Assembly (NCBI GenBank): GCA_011317545.1
Contig: WUJK01000009.1
Location: 186,001 to 250,000 of the forward strand
Source of the DNA: Coniella vitis
Taxonomy: Eukaryota; Ascomycota; Sordariomycetes; Diaporthales; Schizoparmaceae
Direction of reading: 5' to 3'
DNA length: 64,000 nucleotides
The first letter of the stretch is position 1. Every line of letters starts with the position of its first letter. Made by a program: the position numbers and the translations under genes. Positions 22,610 through 34,298 of the stretch are shown piece by piece. The notes beneath the pieces are model-generated. The model worked only from the letters and a program-made list of their open reading frames with translations, did not search any database and was not told the DNA's origin.

Positions 22610-25600
22610 ATGTCTGAACAATTCAATCAACATCCGTTTCTTCTAGCACCAGAACAGGTTGCAGTGGCTCTGGACACCAGCATCGAACATGGTCTTGATG
22701 CTGCGCAAGTCGCGCGCAAACAGCAAGAGAATCCACCAAACGAACTGCTTGTGCAAGGTTCTATAGCCTGGCACACTATACTCATCAGACAGTTATGCAA
22801 TGCTATGATCATAGTAAGTCTTGCTTTCTGTGTTTTTCCGGACGCGGACAATGTCGGATCAGCCAATTACGATACTGACCCTTGCGCTCATCAGGTTCTT
22901 CTCGTTGCAACGATTGTCAGCTTTGCCATTGCAGATTGGGTTGAGGGGGGCATTCTGTCTTTCGTTATTTGCCTCAATGTGTCTATTGGCTTTGTCCAAG
23001 AATATAGGGCTGAAAAGAAAATGGATGCGCTACGAGCCCTTTCGTCGCCCTCTGCCACCGTGCTTCGAGATGGTGAAGTAAAAGTCATTGCAAAGTGCGT
23101 AGTAATCCATGTTTCATGTCTCCTCAATGTCCAAGTCAAACATCTCTCTGCGTCTCCCATCCTTGCATTTCCAAGGCATAACAACAATTGCCGTTCCCTT
23201 CTGTCGTTGCACATGTGTTCAGTTGCTTACACTTCGCAGTCCCGAAGTCGTCCCAGGCGATATTGTCATCTTGAAGATGGGCGATACAGTACCGGCGGAT
23301 CTGAGGCTTATTGAAGCCATGAATCTTTGCTGTGATGAGCAAAGCTTGACCGGAGAGGCTGCCCCAGTGGATAAGACGACTAGTGACAGCATCCTGATCC
23401 CAGGCACTGAAAAGCCCGCCACCTCAGAGGAGCAGATTGGCATTGGCGACCGTACCAACATTGCTTACGCCACCACTGGTGTTCGTAAGGGCCGTGGCCG
23501 AGGTATCGTTATTGCAACCGGCATGAATACAGAGGTCGGCAAAATCGCAGCTTCTACCACCAAAAAGCAAAGGAAGCCCGGCCGGTCCATGAACTGGAAA
23601 AAGTATGGTAAATCTGCGCCCGTCAAAGGTGCCAGTAAGCGAATCTACGATGTTGTTGGCAAGTTCTTGGGCCTTACAGAAGGAACTCCGCTACAAAGAC
23701 GCTTGAGCCAACTTGCCTACTTCCTCTTCCTTTGTGCTTTGATTCTGGCCTTGATAGTATTCGCTGTCAATCGCTTCACCGTTTCGAACGAAGTCATCAT
23801 TTATGCTATTTCTCTCGGGATAGCTATCATTCCTGAGAGTTTGGTCGCGGTTCTCACGCTTACCATGGTCATTGCAACCACGGTGATGACCAAGTTCAAT
23901 GTGATTGTCAGGTAAGAGGTGCACCACACACTGGACTTCCTGCGATCCGCAACTAACATTCTTGATATAGAGACCTTAGTGCTCTCGAAGCACTTGGCGG
24001 TGTCACGAACATTTGCTCAGACAAAACTGGTACACTTACTCAGGGAGCGATGATCGTTCGTCAAGTATGGCTTCCGCCGTTCGAGATTTATACGGTGCAG
24101 GATTCAGAAGAACCCAGTAATCCGACAGTCGGGCGTGTGACTTATCGCAAGGACGTGCCCGCTGAATCTAAGCAGTCAACTGCACCAAGGGATTTTGATC
24201 AAGAAAGGAGTACCTCGGCCCTCAAATTCGATCTCCCCGATCGTTCTCCTGATTCGAAGCCAACCGAAAATGTTGTTGAGTTCGAAGCTGAAATGACGCC
24301 TGCCTTGAAAAGCTTTCTCTATGCAACCTCGCTTTGCAACCTGGCCACCGTCCGTCATGATCAGCACTCTTCTCTGTGGCACACGACAGGCGAGCCGACG
24401 GAGATCGCGCTACAAGTCTTTTCGCATCGCTTCAACGTGCAAAAGAAAGGCTTAGAGTCTGAAGGGTGGAGTCAGGTCGCAGAATTCCCATTCAACAGTA
24501 ATCTAAAGCGCATGACGGTGGTATACAATGCTCCAGGGCACGATTCTTCTAATGTCAAAGTCTCAAACAGCATAGTCTACTGCAAAGGCGCTGTCGAGCG
24601 TGTCCTTGACCTCTGCTCTACCATCAAGGACGGCGATACTCCACACTCTCTGACAAACGAGAGAAAAGACCAGGTTCTGGCGCAAATGGAAATTCTGGCT
24701 TCTCAGGGCCTCAGGGTCCTCGCTATTGCATCCAGGCAGTGGGACGGTCGTTTTCCCACTGCCACCAGCACTGCGACTGCGGACAATGATGCACTGCGCA
24801 ACCAAGTGGAAAAGGACCTGGCACTTTTAGGGCTTGCTGGCATATATGACCCACCACGGACAGAGACCACGCCCGCCATTGCCGAGTGTTCTAGTGCTGG
24901 TATCACTGTTCATATGCTTACGGGAGATCACCTGTCGACGGCCACAGCTATTGCCAAGGAAGTTGGTATTATTCCACGCAACTTGGGTGTTCTATCGGCC
25001 GCTGCGGCCAGTTCTGTTGTCATGAAAGCTACCGATTTTGACAAATTGACTGATGCCGAGATTGACGGACTCGAGGAGCTGCCGTTGGTAGTTGCACGTT
25101 GTGCTCCAGAGACCAAGACACGCATTATTGAAGCGCTGAGGCGTCGGAAGGCGTTTGCGGCCATGACTGGTGACGGTGTCAATGATGCGCCTAGTTTGGC
25201 CAATGCAGATGTCGGCATCGCCATGGGCAGCGGTTCGGACGTTGCCAAATCGGCGGCGAAGCTGGTGCTCACGGACGACAAGTTCAACTCAATTGTGGCT
25301 GCCATCAAGGAAGGGCGCAGAATGTCCGAGAATATTCAAAAGTTTGTTCTACATCTGCTTACTTCCAATGTTGGCGAGGTTGTGCTCCTCATTGCTGGCC
25401 TCGGGTTTCAAGACGCTTCTGGGCTTTCTGTGTTCCCTGTCAGCCCGCTTTCTATTCTGTGGATCAACATGATCACGTCGTCCTTTCCTGCCTTCGGACT
25501 CGGTCGCGAGAAGACACCAGCTGATATCATGCTCAAACCGCCACATTCCAAAGGTATCTTGACCAAGCAGGTAATTACCGACATGATCATCTACGGTCTG

Positions 25601-26188
25601 GTCATGGGAACCTGCTGCCTCACAACCTTCATCATTGTTATCTACGGCGCGAACGACGGCCAGCTAGGTCTCGACTGCAACCGCTATTTCTCGGAAGAAT
25701 GCAGACCGGTGTTCCGCGCCCGTGCCGCCGTCTTCGCCGAGCTGACCTGGCTCATTCTCATTTCCGCGTGGGAATTCAAGCACCTCCGTCGCTCCATGTT
25801 TGCGCTGCAACCTGAAAAGGCTGGGTTTTTCCAATTCTTTCGCGACATTTATGACAATAGATTTCTCTTTTGGGCGGTCCTTGTGGGCATGCTCTCGGTT
25901 TTTGTTACTGTCAACGTGCCCAAGCTCAACACGGATGTCTTTAAGCATGCTCCCATTACCTGGGAGTGGTTGCTCGTTGTCGGCTTCACGCTACTATTTG
26001 TAGCCGGCATGGAGATGTGGAAGATGCTCAAGCGGGTCAATGGCTGGTTTGATGATGGGTCTGTGGTGCAAGGATCCTTCAGTCAGGGGAACATGGAGGG
26101 ACAAAAGATGTTGTCCGTCTTGAGCTTCTCAAGTTTGAAAAAGTATGGAAGTTGGAAGAGAAGAGATACGGGCGAGACGACGCGCTAG
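22610..26188 (+). CDS. ENA-type (P-type IID) Na+/K+-exporting ATPase
   Basis: Exons 22610-22813, 22895-23094, 23240-23911 and 23971-26188 give 1,097 residues, the usual size for fungal ENA pumps. The donors are GTAAGT, GTGCGT and GTAAGA; the last intron has a CTAAC branch point. The sequence contains the N-terminal cation-ATPase segment, then the actuator loop with SLTGEAAPVDK (residues 171-180). The M4 motif is IAIIPESLVAVLTLTM, and the ICSDKTGTLTQG phosphorylation site has Asp376. A hinge TGDGVNDAPSLANADVGIAMG follows, as do C-terminal membrane helices. The IPESL motif and GGVTNICSDKTGT context fit IID pumps better than SERCA or PMCA. Such pumps extrude Na+, Li+ or K+ at high salt or alkaline pH at the plasma membrane. 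The actuator motif reads TGEA rather than TGES. Intron 1 is 81 nt and in frame, so retention would insert 27 residues after the first membrane segment. Confidence 0.93.
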
Positions 26189-26943
26189 ACGGAGCAACGG
26201 TGATGGTGTTTTTTTTTTCTTTCCTTTTACATGCGAGAATAAATCCTCATGGGTGTATGATGTTGATCTTTCGTATGGGTCAGGCGTCAGTAGGAGATAT
26301 CACTAAATCTTAACGTTATTTGGTATAACCTACTTAGCACAAACCATCCTGGTCCGCATGTCCGCATGAATACATCCTACTATTGTAAACCTTGGGTAGG
26401 AATCGCGAAGACGAAATTGAACCTCAACGACTGCTGGTTGAGTTACGGATGATGCGACCATCAAGCAGCATCAATTGGCGGATACACAAACATTGAACTG
26501 AAGGACACCTAATTTCTGCGACTAACTATCCAAGATTTCCCAATTTTACGTTGGAAAACCTCTTAATTTGGGTTTCTAGAATTATACTAGGCGGCTTCTG
26601 TGAGAATGTGATACCGTGACTCTGGGTACGGAGTACTCGCATACTTGGGGACAACCTGCTTAGTCATCTACATGCTCCTGAACCAGGATTAGAGCTACAT
26701 AGCACATAGTACAAGGCGTTGATTAGAAGGACACGAGCATCGCAAGGCCACGCCGCGCTGGCCACTGCTTGCCGACGCCCAAACCACCACAACCACCTCA
26801 TCCGACTAATTCGACTTCTCAACACTCCTTTCACGGCTATTGACTAGACCCAATTGGACGCCTCTCGACCCTTTCGGAACGCTCTCTATTCCCCGTTTTT
26901 TCTTTCTTTTCCCATACAGACTTTGTAATTACCTCCTTTCGCC
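26189..26943. other. intergenic region, ENA ATPase to DPM1
   Basis: About 750 bases with the ENA 3' UTR and the DPM1 promoter. It contains one copy of the dispersed motif (26704-26711) and a pyrimidine-rich stretch (about 26880-26940) directly before the DPM1 start. No gene is seen. Confidence 0.6.
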
Positions 26944-27791
26944 ATGGTGGCCAAGAAATCCGATACCAAGGACACCTACTCGGTGATCCTGCCCACCTTC
27001 AACGAGCGCCAGAACCTGCCCGTCATCACTTGGCTGTTGGCGCGCACATTCAAGGAGAAGTAGGTCACCGAAAAGACCACTAGCACTGCCTTTGCAAACC
27101 ACTTCCTATAGTCCTCCACCTGTTGGACACCTAGGGACCCCCAAACTAACCATCGCGGTGCACCCCTTATAGCAACATCGACTGGGAACTGGTCATTGTC
27201 GATGATGGCTCCCCCGACGGCACCCAAGACGTTGCCAACGAACTCGTCAAAGTCTACTCTCCACACGTGATCCTGCAGACGCGCACAGGCAAGCTCGGTC
27301 TTGGCACCGCCTACGTCCACGGCCTGCAGTTCGCAAAGGGCAACCATATCATCATCATGGACGCCGACTTTAGCCACCACCCGAAATTCATCCCACAAAT
27401 GATTGCGCTGCAAAACCAGCACGACTACGACATTGTGACGGGCACACGGTATGCACCCGGCGGCGGTGTCTTTGGCTGGGACCTCAAGCGCAAGCTCACC
27501 AGCAAGGGCGCAAATATCTTTGCCGACACGGTGCTGCGACCGGGTGTCAGTGACCTGACGGGTAGCTTCCGCCTGTACAAGCGGGCTGTCCTTGAAAAGC
27601 TGTTTGAGAGCACCGACGTGCGCGGATTCAGCATGCAGATGGCGCTGGCGGTCAAAGCCAAGGCACTCGGATACACGATTGGCGAGGTGCCGATTACCTT
27701 TGTGGACCGTGTCTATGGTGACAGTAAACTCGGTTCCTCAGAGATTGCCGAGTACGCTGTAGGTGTGATGAATCTGTGGCTCAAAGTATGA
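26944..27791 (+). CDS. DPM1: dolichol-phosphate mannosyltransferase catalytic subunit
   Basis: Exons 26944-27059 and 27173-27791 give 244 residues; the intron uses GTAGGT and TATAG with a CTAAC branch point and restores Asn39. It is a GT2-family enzyme that transfers mannose from GDP-mannose to dolichol phosphate at the ER. The product is the donor for N-glycan, O-mannose and GPI synthesis. Motifs: SVILPTFNERQNLPV, VIVDDGSPDGTQD (residues 46-57), MDADFSHHP (DxD-like, Asp102-Asp104), SDLTGSFRLYKR, RGFSMQMALAVKAKA. No C-terminal transmembrane anchor is visible, so it is likely the small type that works with Dpm2/Dpm3 partners. A GTATGA donor at 27786 and a TTTGCAG acceptor at 27832-27834 could replace the last residue with about 18 basic and hydrophobic residues ending at 27891. 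Confidence 0.93.
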
Positions 27792-27935
27792 GTTTGATGC
27801 AGGAATAATGTCGAAACCTTCTTCTCTTTTGCAGCAAACGGCAAGGTGGCTCGCTTGTCTGCTGCGCTTCTTTTCAAGACGTGGTAAATAATTCGAGGCC
27901 ATTATTCACAGTTTACAAAGACTCCTTCTTCTATT

Positions 27936-28796
27936 TTACATGTTTCGTCCTCCAGTTACCATGATGGTCTGCCCCGTTACATAGCTGAACAGCGGGCTAC
28001 AAATAGCCAGCACAGCCGACGCCGCCTCGGAAGCAGTACCTGGCCTTCGCAGCGGGATATCCAGATGTTGGTCCCTCGTCGCCTGCTGGGCCTGTGGAAT
28101 GCCCAATGCAATCTTCTCACCATCGGGCCCTGTGACAAAAGCGCCCTTCTCCTTGGCCTGCGTGAGTCTGGTCAGTATATATCCAAACGCCACCGTATTC
28201 GCCCTCACCCCAAACGCCGGTCCCCACTCCTTAGCAATCGTCTTGGTCAGTCCCGTGACACCCGCCTTAGCCACCGCATAGTTCGCCTGTCCGGCATTGC
28301 CATGGATACCCGATGTACTCGACACATTGACAATGCACCTAGGCTCGCCGTCCTTGACACGGAAATATGGCGCGGCAGCCCGTACCAGACGAAACGGCGC
28401 CTTGGTGTGCAAACCCATAATGGTGTCCCACTGAGCGTCCGACATTTTGTGAATGACGCCGTCGTACGTGTACCCTGCATTGTTGACAATAATGTGAATC
28501 TTGCCGTTGCCAAAGGCGGCAGCCTGCTCGACGAGGTGCGAGATGTACTTGCTGTCGAGCATGTCGCCTGGCACGGCGAGGGCGCGCCCGCCCGCTGCAT
28601 TGATGCTGTCTGCGACGGAGGCGGCTTTGGTGGCATCAATATCACTGACGACGACGAGAGCGCCTTCGTTGGCAAAGAGCCGCGCGGCTTCGGCGCCGAT
28701 GCCTTGGCCTGAGCCTGTGATGATAGCGACTTGGCCTGCGAGGAGGCCGGTGGGGTAATTCAGGTGGGCGGCGATTTGTGAGATGCGGGATGCCAT
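27936..28796 (-). CDS. short-chain dehydrogenase/reductase, FabG-like
   Basis: Single exon, 286 residues from the ATG at 28796 (TGGCATCCCGC context). The frame continues upstream for 52 codons to 28952, but that part looks like leader. The classical SDR parts are present: TGSGQGIG cofactor motif (residues 27-34), a D-I-D after the second strand that may favour NAD(H), NNAG, the catalytic Ser region NVSSTSGIHG, and YAVAK with Tyr and Lys. It ends VTGQTIMVTGGRNM, typical of 3-oxoacyl reductase-like SDRs. The substrate is unknown. The gene converges on DPM1, with 144 bases between the two stops. No signal peptide or peroxisomal C-terminal tripeptide is present. Confidence 0.92.
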   Translation of the reverse strand: MASRISQIAAHLNYPTGLLAGQVAIITGSGQGIGAEAARLFANEGALVVVSDIDATKAASVADSINAAGGRALAVPGDMLDSKYISHLVEQAAAFGNGKIHIIVNNAGYTYDGVIHKMSDAQWDTIMGLHTKAPFRLVRAAAPYFRVKDGEPRCIVNVSSTSGIHGNAGQANYAVAKAGVTGLTKTIAKEWGPAFGVRANTVAFGYILTRLTQAKEKGAFVTGPDGEKIALGIPQAQQATRDQHLDIPLRRPGTASEAASAVLAICSPLFSYVTGQTIMVTGGRNM

Positions 28797-29478
28797 TTTG
28801 TGTTTGTTTTTCCTGGAACTTATAACGTGGCTGACGATATCAAATCCGGTCGACCGTGTTGGAATTATCAATGTTGTTCTGGGCTTGATTGACAATGCCG
28901 ATTGGTATTGTTTTCTCCGAACTCGTGTGTCATTCAAGGCTGCTAGCAACACACATGAACATGTGAGACGTGCCGAGCCTTGTCAATTTATTGACTTCGT
29001 TACGAGCAGTGGAGAGATCAGTTTATCTCCCTATTGCTTTGATTCTAGGCTGACCGAGTCTATACCGAGGTTGTGAGGCTCAATGCGTACTGGATGGAGT
29101 CGCTTGGCTTCCCCGCATTCTTCACACTCGATCCAGTGCTATTGATACGCTGAAGAATCAGGCTGTTTGTGGAGTGTTACAGCGGGCTTGCTTGTGGGGA
29201 AGCAGGGGCCGTCAGGCCTGTGCAGTGCCTGGCAGGACGGGGCAGGGTCAGGGTCAGGGTTTTAAAAGAGCCCCAAGGCTCCAATTCTACTAGGCAAGCA
29301 GTCACTGCAAGTCGCACCTTCTTCATTGATCTGGCAAACTGGTTCAACTCTTCCCACACGCAGCCGACGGCCAAGCAAAGTTATTAACCTCAAATCCAAC
29401 CTTGATTTCCTCATCTACACCACAAATTGCTGTGCAATTCAGCACTGCACCCCGTCTTCATGTGAAAAAGCCCCAATC
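28797..29478. promoter_or_regulatory. divergent promoter region, SDR and PCI-like gene
   Basis: About 680 bases between opposed starts, serving both genes. A GC-rich stretch with GGCAGG/GGGTCAGG repeats lies near 29220-29265. No distinct site is claimed. Confidence 0.55.
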
Positions 29479-30529
29479 ATGCCTTCAAGAGGCCCCTCAA
29501 CGCCATGGCAGCGCCTCAAGCCTGTCGACCTAGACCCTCTGGAAGCGATGGGTCTTCCCTCCAAGGGCGAGACCAGGTACCGGCCCCGGTGTTCTTCCGT
29601 TGATGGCTGGCTTATGCTGACACTCGTTGTGCCTCTACAGGCTGCTCGACTTCAAGACCCAGGAACGCTATTATACCCGAATTGTCGAGCGCTATCTCAG
29701 CTTCTGTTCTGACGCCAGTGACCGCGACACCCTGCTCGGCACGTTCGCTGCCCTAGCCACCGCCAAACAGCGAGGCAGTTCATCTGGGGCAGATTCGACA
29801 GTCTCTGCCGCTTCCGGGTCTACATCCACTACTGCTGTCACTGCTAACACTTCTTCTTCCCTGTCTACTGCTTCCTCGTCGTCGTCTTCTTCCTCTTCCT
29901 TCCCCGTCCCACTGCTATCTCACACACCCAACGGCAAGGATTTGTCCACTGTCTTGATGGCCCTACGCAAACTGCGTGAGGGCATTGTTGCGTCCAAACG
30001 CATCGACGATTTTGCAACTCAGGCTTATTTGTTCTGCGTCCGGACGGCCGTTCTTCTCAAGCATTCGGAGAGCTACCATCCGGCTATTCTGCATCTGCTG
30101 CGCACCATTCACCCCAAGCATCCTTTAACAGGCTTCGAGCTGCGCGAGGTTACCGGCTACCTTGTCCTGGACGCGGCTTGCCGAAGACACGATCTGGCCG
30201 AAGCTTTTGCCTTGCGGTCCCGGTTCCAGCTCCAAGACTCAAAAATTGATAGTATATTACAGGCATTGGTTCGCGACGACTACATCGCATTCGGACGCAT
30301 CAAGAAGAGCATCGACGGTCACAAGGCCAAGTTCCTTGAATTTCGTGACGATGACGTGCGCCGGCATACGTTGAAATGCTTTGGTCGCGCTTATCTCTCG
30401 GTTGACCAGGAGTTCCTGGAGAGAGCGACGGGGACGACATTCCTGCAACTGGTGGAGAAGGATAGCGTGGGTTGGCACTCTGATGGCATCAAAGTCACTG
30501 TTCGCAGTATCAAAGGACGGACTGCATGA
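29479..30529 (+). CDS. CSN8/PSMD8/EIF3K-like (PCI-type) protein
   Basis: Exons 29479-29576 and 29641-30529 give 328 residues; the intron has GTACCG and CTACAG ends and rebuilds Arg33. The N-terminal part (MPSRGPSTPWQRLKPVDLDPLEAMGLPSKGETRLLDFKTQERYYTRIVERYLSFC) precedes a Ser/Thr-rich low-complexity segment of about 45 residues. The C-terminal 200 residues are helical, with LRKLREGIVASKRIDDFATQAYLFCVRTAVLLKHSESYHPAILHLLR and a winged-helix-like end (GRIKKSIDGHKAKFLEF...HTLKCFGRAYLSVD). This resembles the CSN8/PSMD8/EIF3K group of PCI scaffold proteins found in the COP9 signalosome, proteasome lid and eIF3. Which complex it joins, if any, cannot be decided. Coding status is firm; the family is a recognition from memory with moderate certainty. 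Confidence 0.75.
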
Positions 30530-33500
30530 CCCTGAGACTTTGGTGTCAGCCATCCACTTATACATGCACTTGTCATAGTCTTGTCTAGGGTAAGACGATA
30601 GAGATGTGCTGGCTGAGCGATCAAGTAGAAAAAATATGAGATGGATATCCATACATCTGCGCGTAGAGGTAAGTTCCGCCTTTCCCAATCCATGGGTTAA
30701 CAAGACTAACTAACAAAAGTCAGTTGTCTAGGAACAGCCGTGTTCTAACCCGAGGCGGCACTGCACATGTCGACCCCACCCAGAGTTCGCTCTGTGAAAA
30801 ATATGTGCCCTCACGAGTGAGCTTCTCAGAACATCCTTTGAATTTTATCTCATCCATGTTTCAGGCCAGGATCATCAACAGCCTTGGCGCACATTGCTCG
30901 CCACCCATTTTTCTCTTGTTACTCGTTTTGGAATTTGGCTAGACCAATGCACTAAAGCCGTGACAAGACGCACACGGTATCAACCAACAGCATCAGTATG
31001 CTTAAAGACAGGTGTCGAGTAGTTTTGACGTTATGGATACTGACTTGTAGTTATAGACTACACAGAAGATCCATATTTGGGGGCCGAAACGCGTTTTGAG
31101 CGCCCTAACTGCCGTTGGATCAGCTTATCCTCGGACCACAACGCGCTTGACCAGCAACCCAGAGCCTGAATCCTCTTATTTCAACGGCGAATCGAATCAG
31201 GTTCCACCCGTCGTAGCTCCCGTGCTCTTTCATTACGCCACTACTTGAAGCATGTGATGAAATTACTCTTTCCTGAAAATCGAGTTCAGCATCGCGAACA
31301 TCAAGAGCAACACAATACACCCAAGTTGTGTATAAATGATTTGGATGAGGGACCTCCTGCCACGCATTATCCTCCATTGCCGGTAATGCAAACAGCAAGG
31401 GATGGCGGACACGCGGCCGGCCGCAAAAGATGTGAGCGCTGCCGAGACTGGAAAGCAGCCGATGCCAAATGTTTGATTGCGATACAGCTCGGCGAAAAGT
31501 GGTCCTCGCAAAGGCGTAACATTCTGTTTATGGTCAAGACGAAATTTGCTCACAATTTCCTTTTTGGAAACATGCATCAGCTTATGTTTTGTTTGCTCCA
31601 AGGATGCTTCCCAGAGACCATGGTAGTCTGGTGTTCAACATAATCGGCTAGCCTTGGTTGCAGTGATCTGTAACTATTGTCAGCCTAGGCTCATCACAAT
31701 CTAAACACTTTGTCCTTGTTCGAGGATTCGGTTCTCGCATATTGCGCGGCGGTTGACATGCGGCGTTGTGATGACAGCCTCGCCTGCAATCATGGAGAGC
31801 CGCGAAGAGTCTAGGGTGCTTCACTCCAGCATCATATCATGACGAGAAGTACAGCCAACCCTTTTGCAACATGGCTCTGAACTGCTTTTGGTCACCTCGT
31901 GATGCCATCATTGAGCTAGGGTGAACCGGCAAACCTGACAGATGATGCGCGGCCCCAGACTCTGTCCAGCTCTTTTGGGCCTTCAAGGCATTGATTGGCC
32001 AGGGCGGCTCAGGCTACAACCACCACCAATGCCATTGATAGTTATCACCCTCTGAGCCGCCTCACTATCACTCTTGTACTTGAAATGTGTATTATGCGCC
32101 TAGATCTCAACACGCACCATCAGCCCGTCGGCCGACTTTTGTGATGTAATTGATCCGGACACAGATATTCTCCCCGTCGACCCATCCACAATCAGCATCA
32201 GCGGCAATGACGACAACAGCAACGATTTAAAATCCCGCACCCACCATCCTGGTAGGCCGAAACCCACCTGGTTATAAGACGAGACGTTTGGAATCTGTGT
32301 CGTGGCGCCTCAGATATCACGCTCCTTCTGTCGAGTAAACACAAGCATGGGCGTGATCGGTTCACTTGAGGCTTGCACCTGTTGGTGCGCTTGTGCCCGA
32401 TGAGGCTGCTCCGGGGGATGCTATCACAGCGGCCCACAGACGTTGCTAGTGCAACTGTGTTGACAGATAAGAGCTGTCTCTGGCGGCGTTGTTATGCCGT
32501 TCTCGTAAGGTAGTTGCGGAGGGGCTTGTGGTTTTAGCAGGGGCAGAACGGTGGATCGCGGTTCGGTCGATGGTTCAGGTTGTTATGATAAGTGGCCGTA
32601 GTTGGCCGAGACGTTGTGCAAAGTCTGTGGTCGCTGTTTGGTCCTGGTCGCTCGATTGCTTCGCGGTTCGTAGATATGCACGATGGACAAGTAGTAGTTC
32701 TAGCGAGACGCCACCGTTGACACGAGGGGTCCGGTCGGTGGTCGAGGTTGGGATGTTCGACATTGGTGGGAGAGGGGGAAGACGTCATGATCTTGTGGTT
32801 CCGCTAGGCTGGCCCTGCACGAAGGCAAACGCTGAGAGGGGAAGCGAACGTCGTAGTCGATGCTGGAGGTATACGGATACGAGAGCTCGAGAAGGGTGAA
32901 GGATGTGGTGGATCGTACATGTCGGCGAGATGGATATTCTGGGAGATCCTGTATGCTTAAGAGAAGCAAAGCAGCCACGTGTTGTACCCTAATTCTTGTC
33001 CCCTGCTGTTGTAGATTTGGCTATTTTCGTCTTGGTTGTCGTTCTGGATCCAATGCTTACATTGACTTCGCTGACTTGATCAATGTGTGCTTTGGTCTTG
33101 ATTGACACCTAGTGACTGCACATACACGATTCCTTTATCTCGTTCGGTCCGATTCGTAAGTCTGGGGCTTTATCGTCCAAAAGCAGGCGTCTAAGCTTTC
33201 CCGGGGACTCGATGGAACTGCTCGTCGTTCGTTACGTGGCTAGGTCTTTGGGGACAAGCGAATGCGATGCGTGCTTTGGCTTTGGCTTTGGTTGGATGGT
33301 GGCGATTTGTCATTTCGGGTTCGCAAAGGTGTTGTGGGATAGGTTATTGGAGACGGGGAGGACGGTGGTAGTGCTGGTGCTGGCCGGCAGACTTGCAACT
33401 TTACCTTCCACGGGCTGGGAAAGAAAAGATATAGGAATAAAAGAATTGGCGGTGGCTGATTGGGCGGTGCAAAGGATGGAGGAGGCGGAGGGCGGGTATA

Positions 33501-33984
33501 TCGGGCATTCCTGCGCGGTCGTAGGCTTATTTGTAGAGTGGTGGTGCGGTACCTCGTTTTGGTCGTCTTTTTTTTTTTTTTTTTGGTTCACTATACTCGC
33601 GCGTCTAATCGTCTTCGAATCGTCCGTTCACTCCATTCGGTCATTCGTTTCCTCATCAAGTTTATTCGGTCTCGTCCCTCGCTGGTGTGATAATAGTGCG
33701 TTGCTGAGTCCTGCTGCTACCCCTCCGCCATATTTTTAGGAAAAACTGCATCGAACTTGCACTAGGTTGTGCTGCATTTTTTTTTCTGCGGCTGGGGCGG
33801 GCCAGGTTGTTCCATTCGTTTGTTTTGTCTGGAATTTATCGCTTATTGTGGTTTGGTTTTTGGGTTGCGGTACGGACTCGCGTCTGGTGGTGGGTTGTCC
33901 GCTTCCGGTACTGTTTAAAGATGACCCAGAGGAGGGAGGGGGGGGCCGAAAGAAGGGGGAGAGACAGCCGAGGGCAATGTCTTG

Positions 33985-34011
33985 ACACACACAAACACAC
34001 ACACACACACA
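33985..34011. repeat. CA repeat
   Basis: Interrupted AC dinucleotide run of about 13 units. Confidence 0.9.
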
Positions 34012-34271
34012 TCGCCAGTCTATCGTGGCAACGGCCGTCGCATGAGAAGGAAGAATGGCATATAACACAGCCAGAGTATCAGTGGTGGCAGCCAGCCGAG
34101 TCGATCGTGACCATTGCATTCAGCAGAGCTCGCAATGATATGCCTGCTCATTGGGCATTGGGGGATACCAAGTTTGGGGGTGTTTTGTTGCAAAAGAAAA
34201 GGTAAAGAAGGATGGGTGGGGGAAAAGAAGGAAGAGATGTTGCTGAGAAGGGGGCGGGGATTGTTTTTATA

Positions 34272-34298
34272 CTGCACACTGCACACTGCACACTGCAG
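34272..34298. repeat. GCACACT heptanucleotide tandem repeat
   Basis: Three and a half units of ACTGCAC/GCACACT in tandem, flanked by CTGCAG. Confidence 0.85.
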
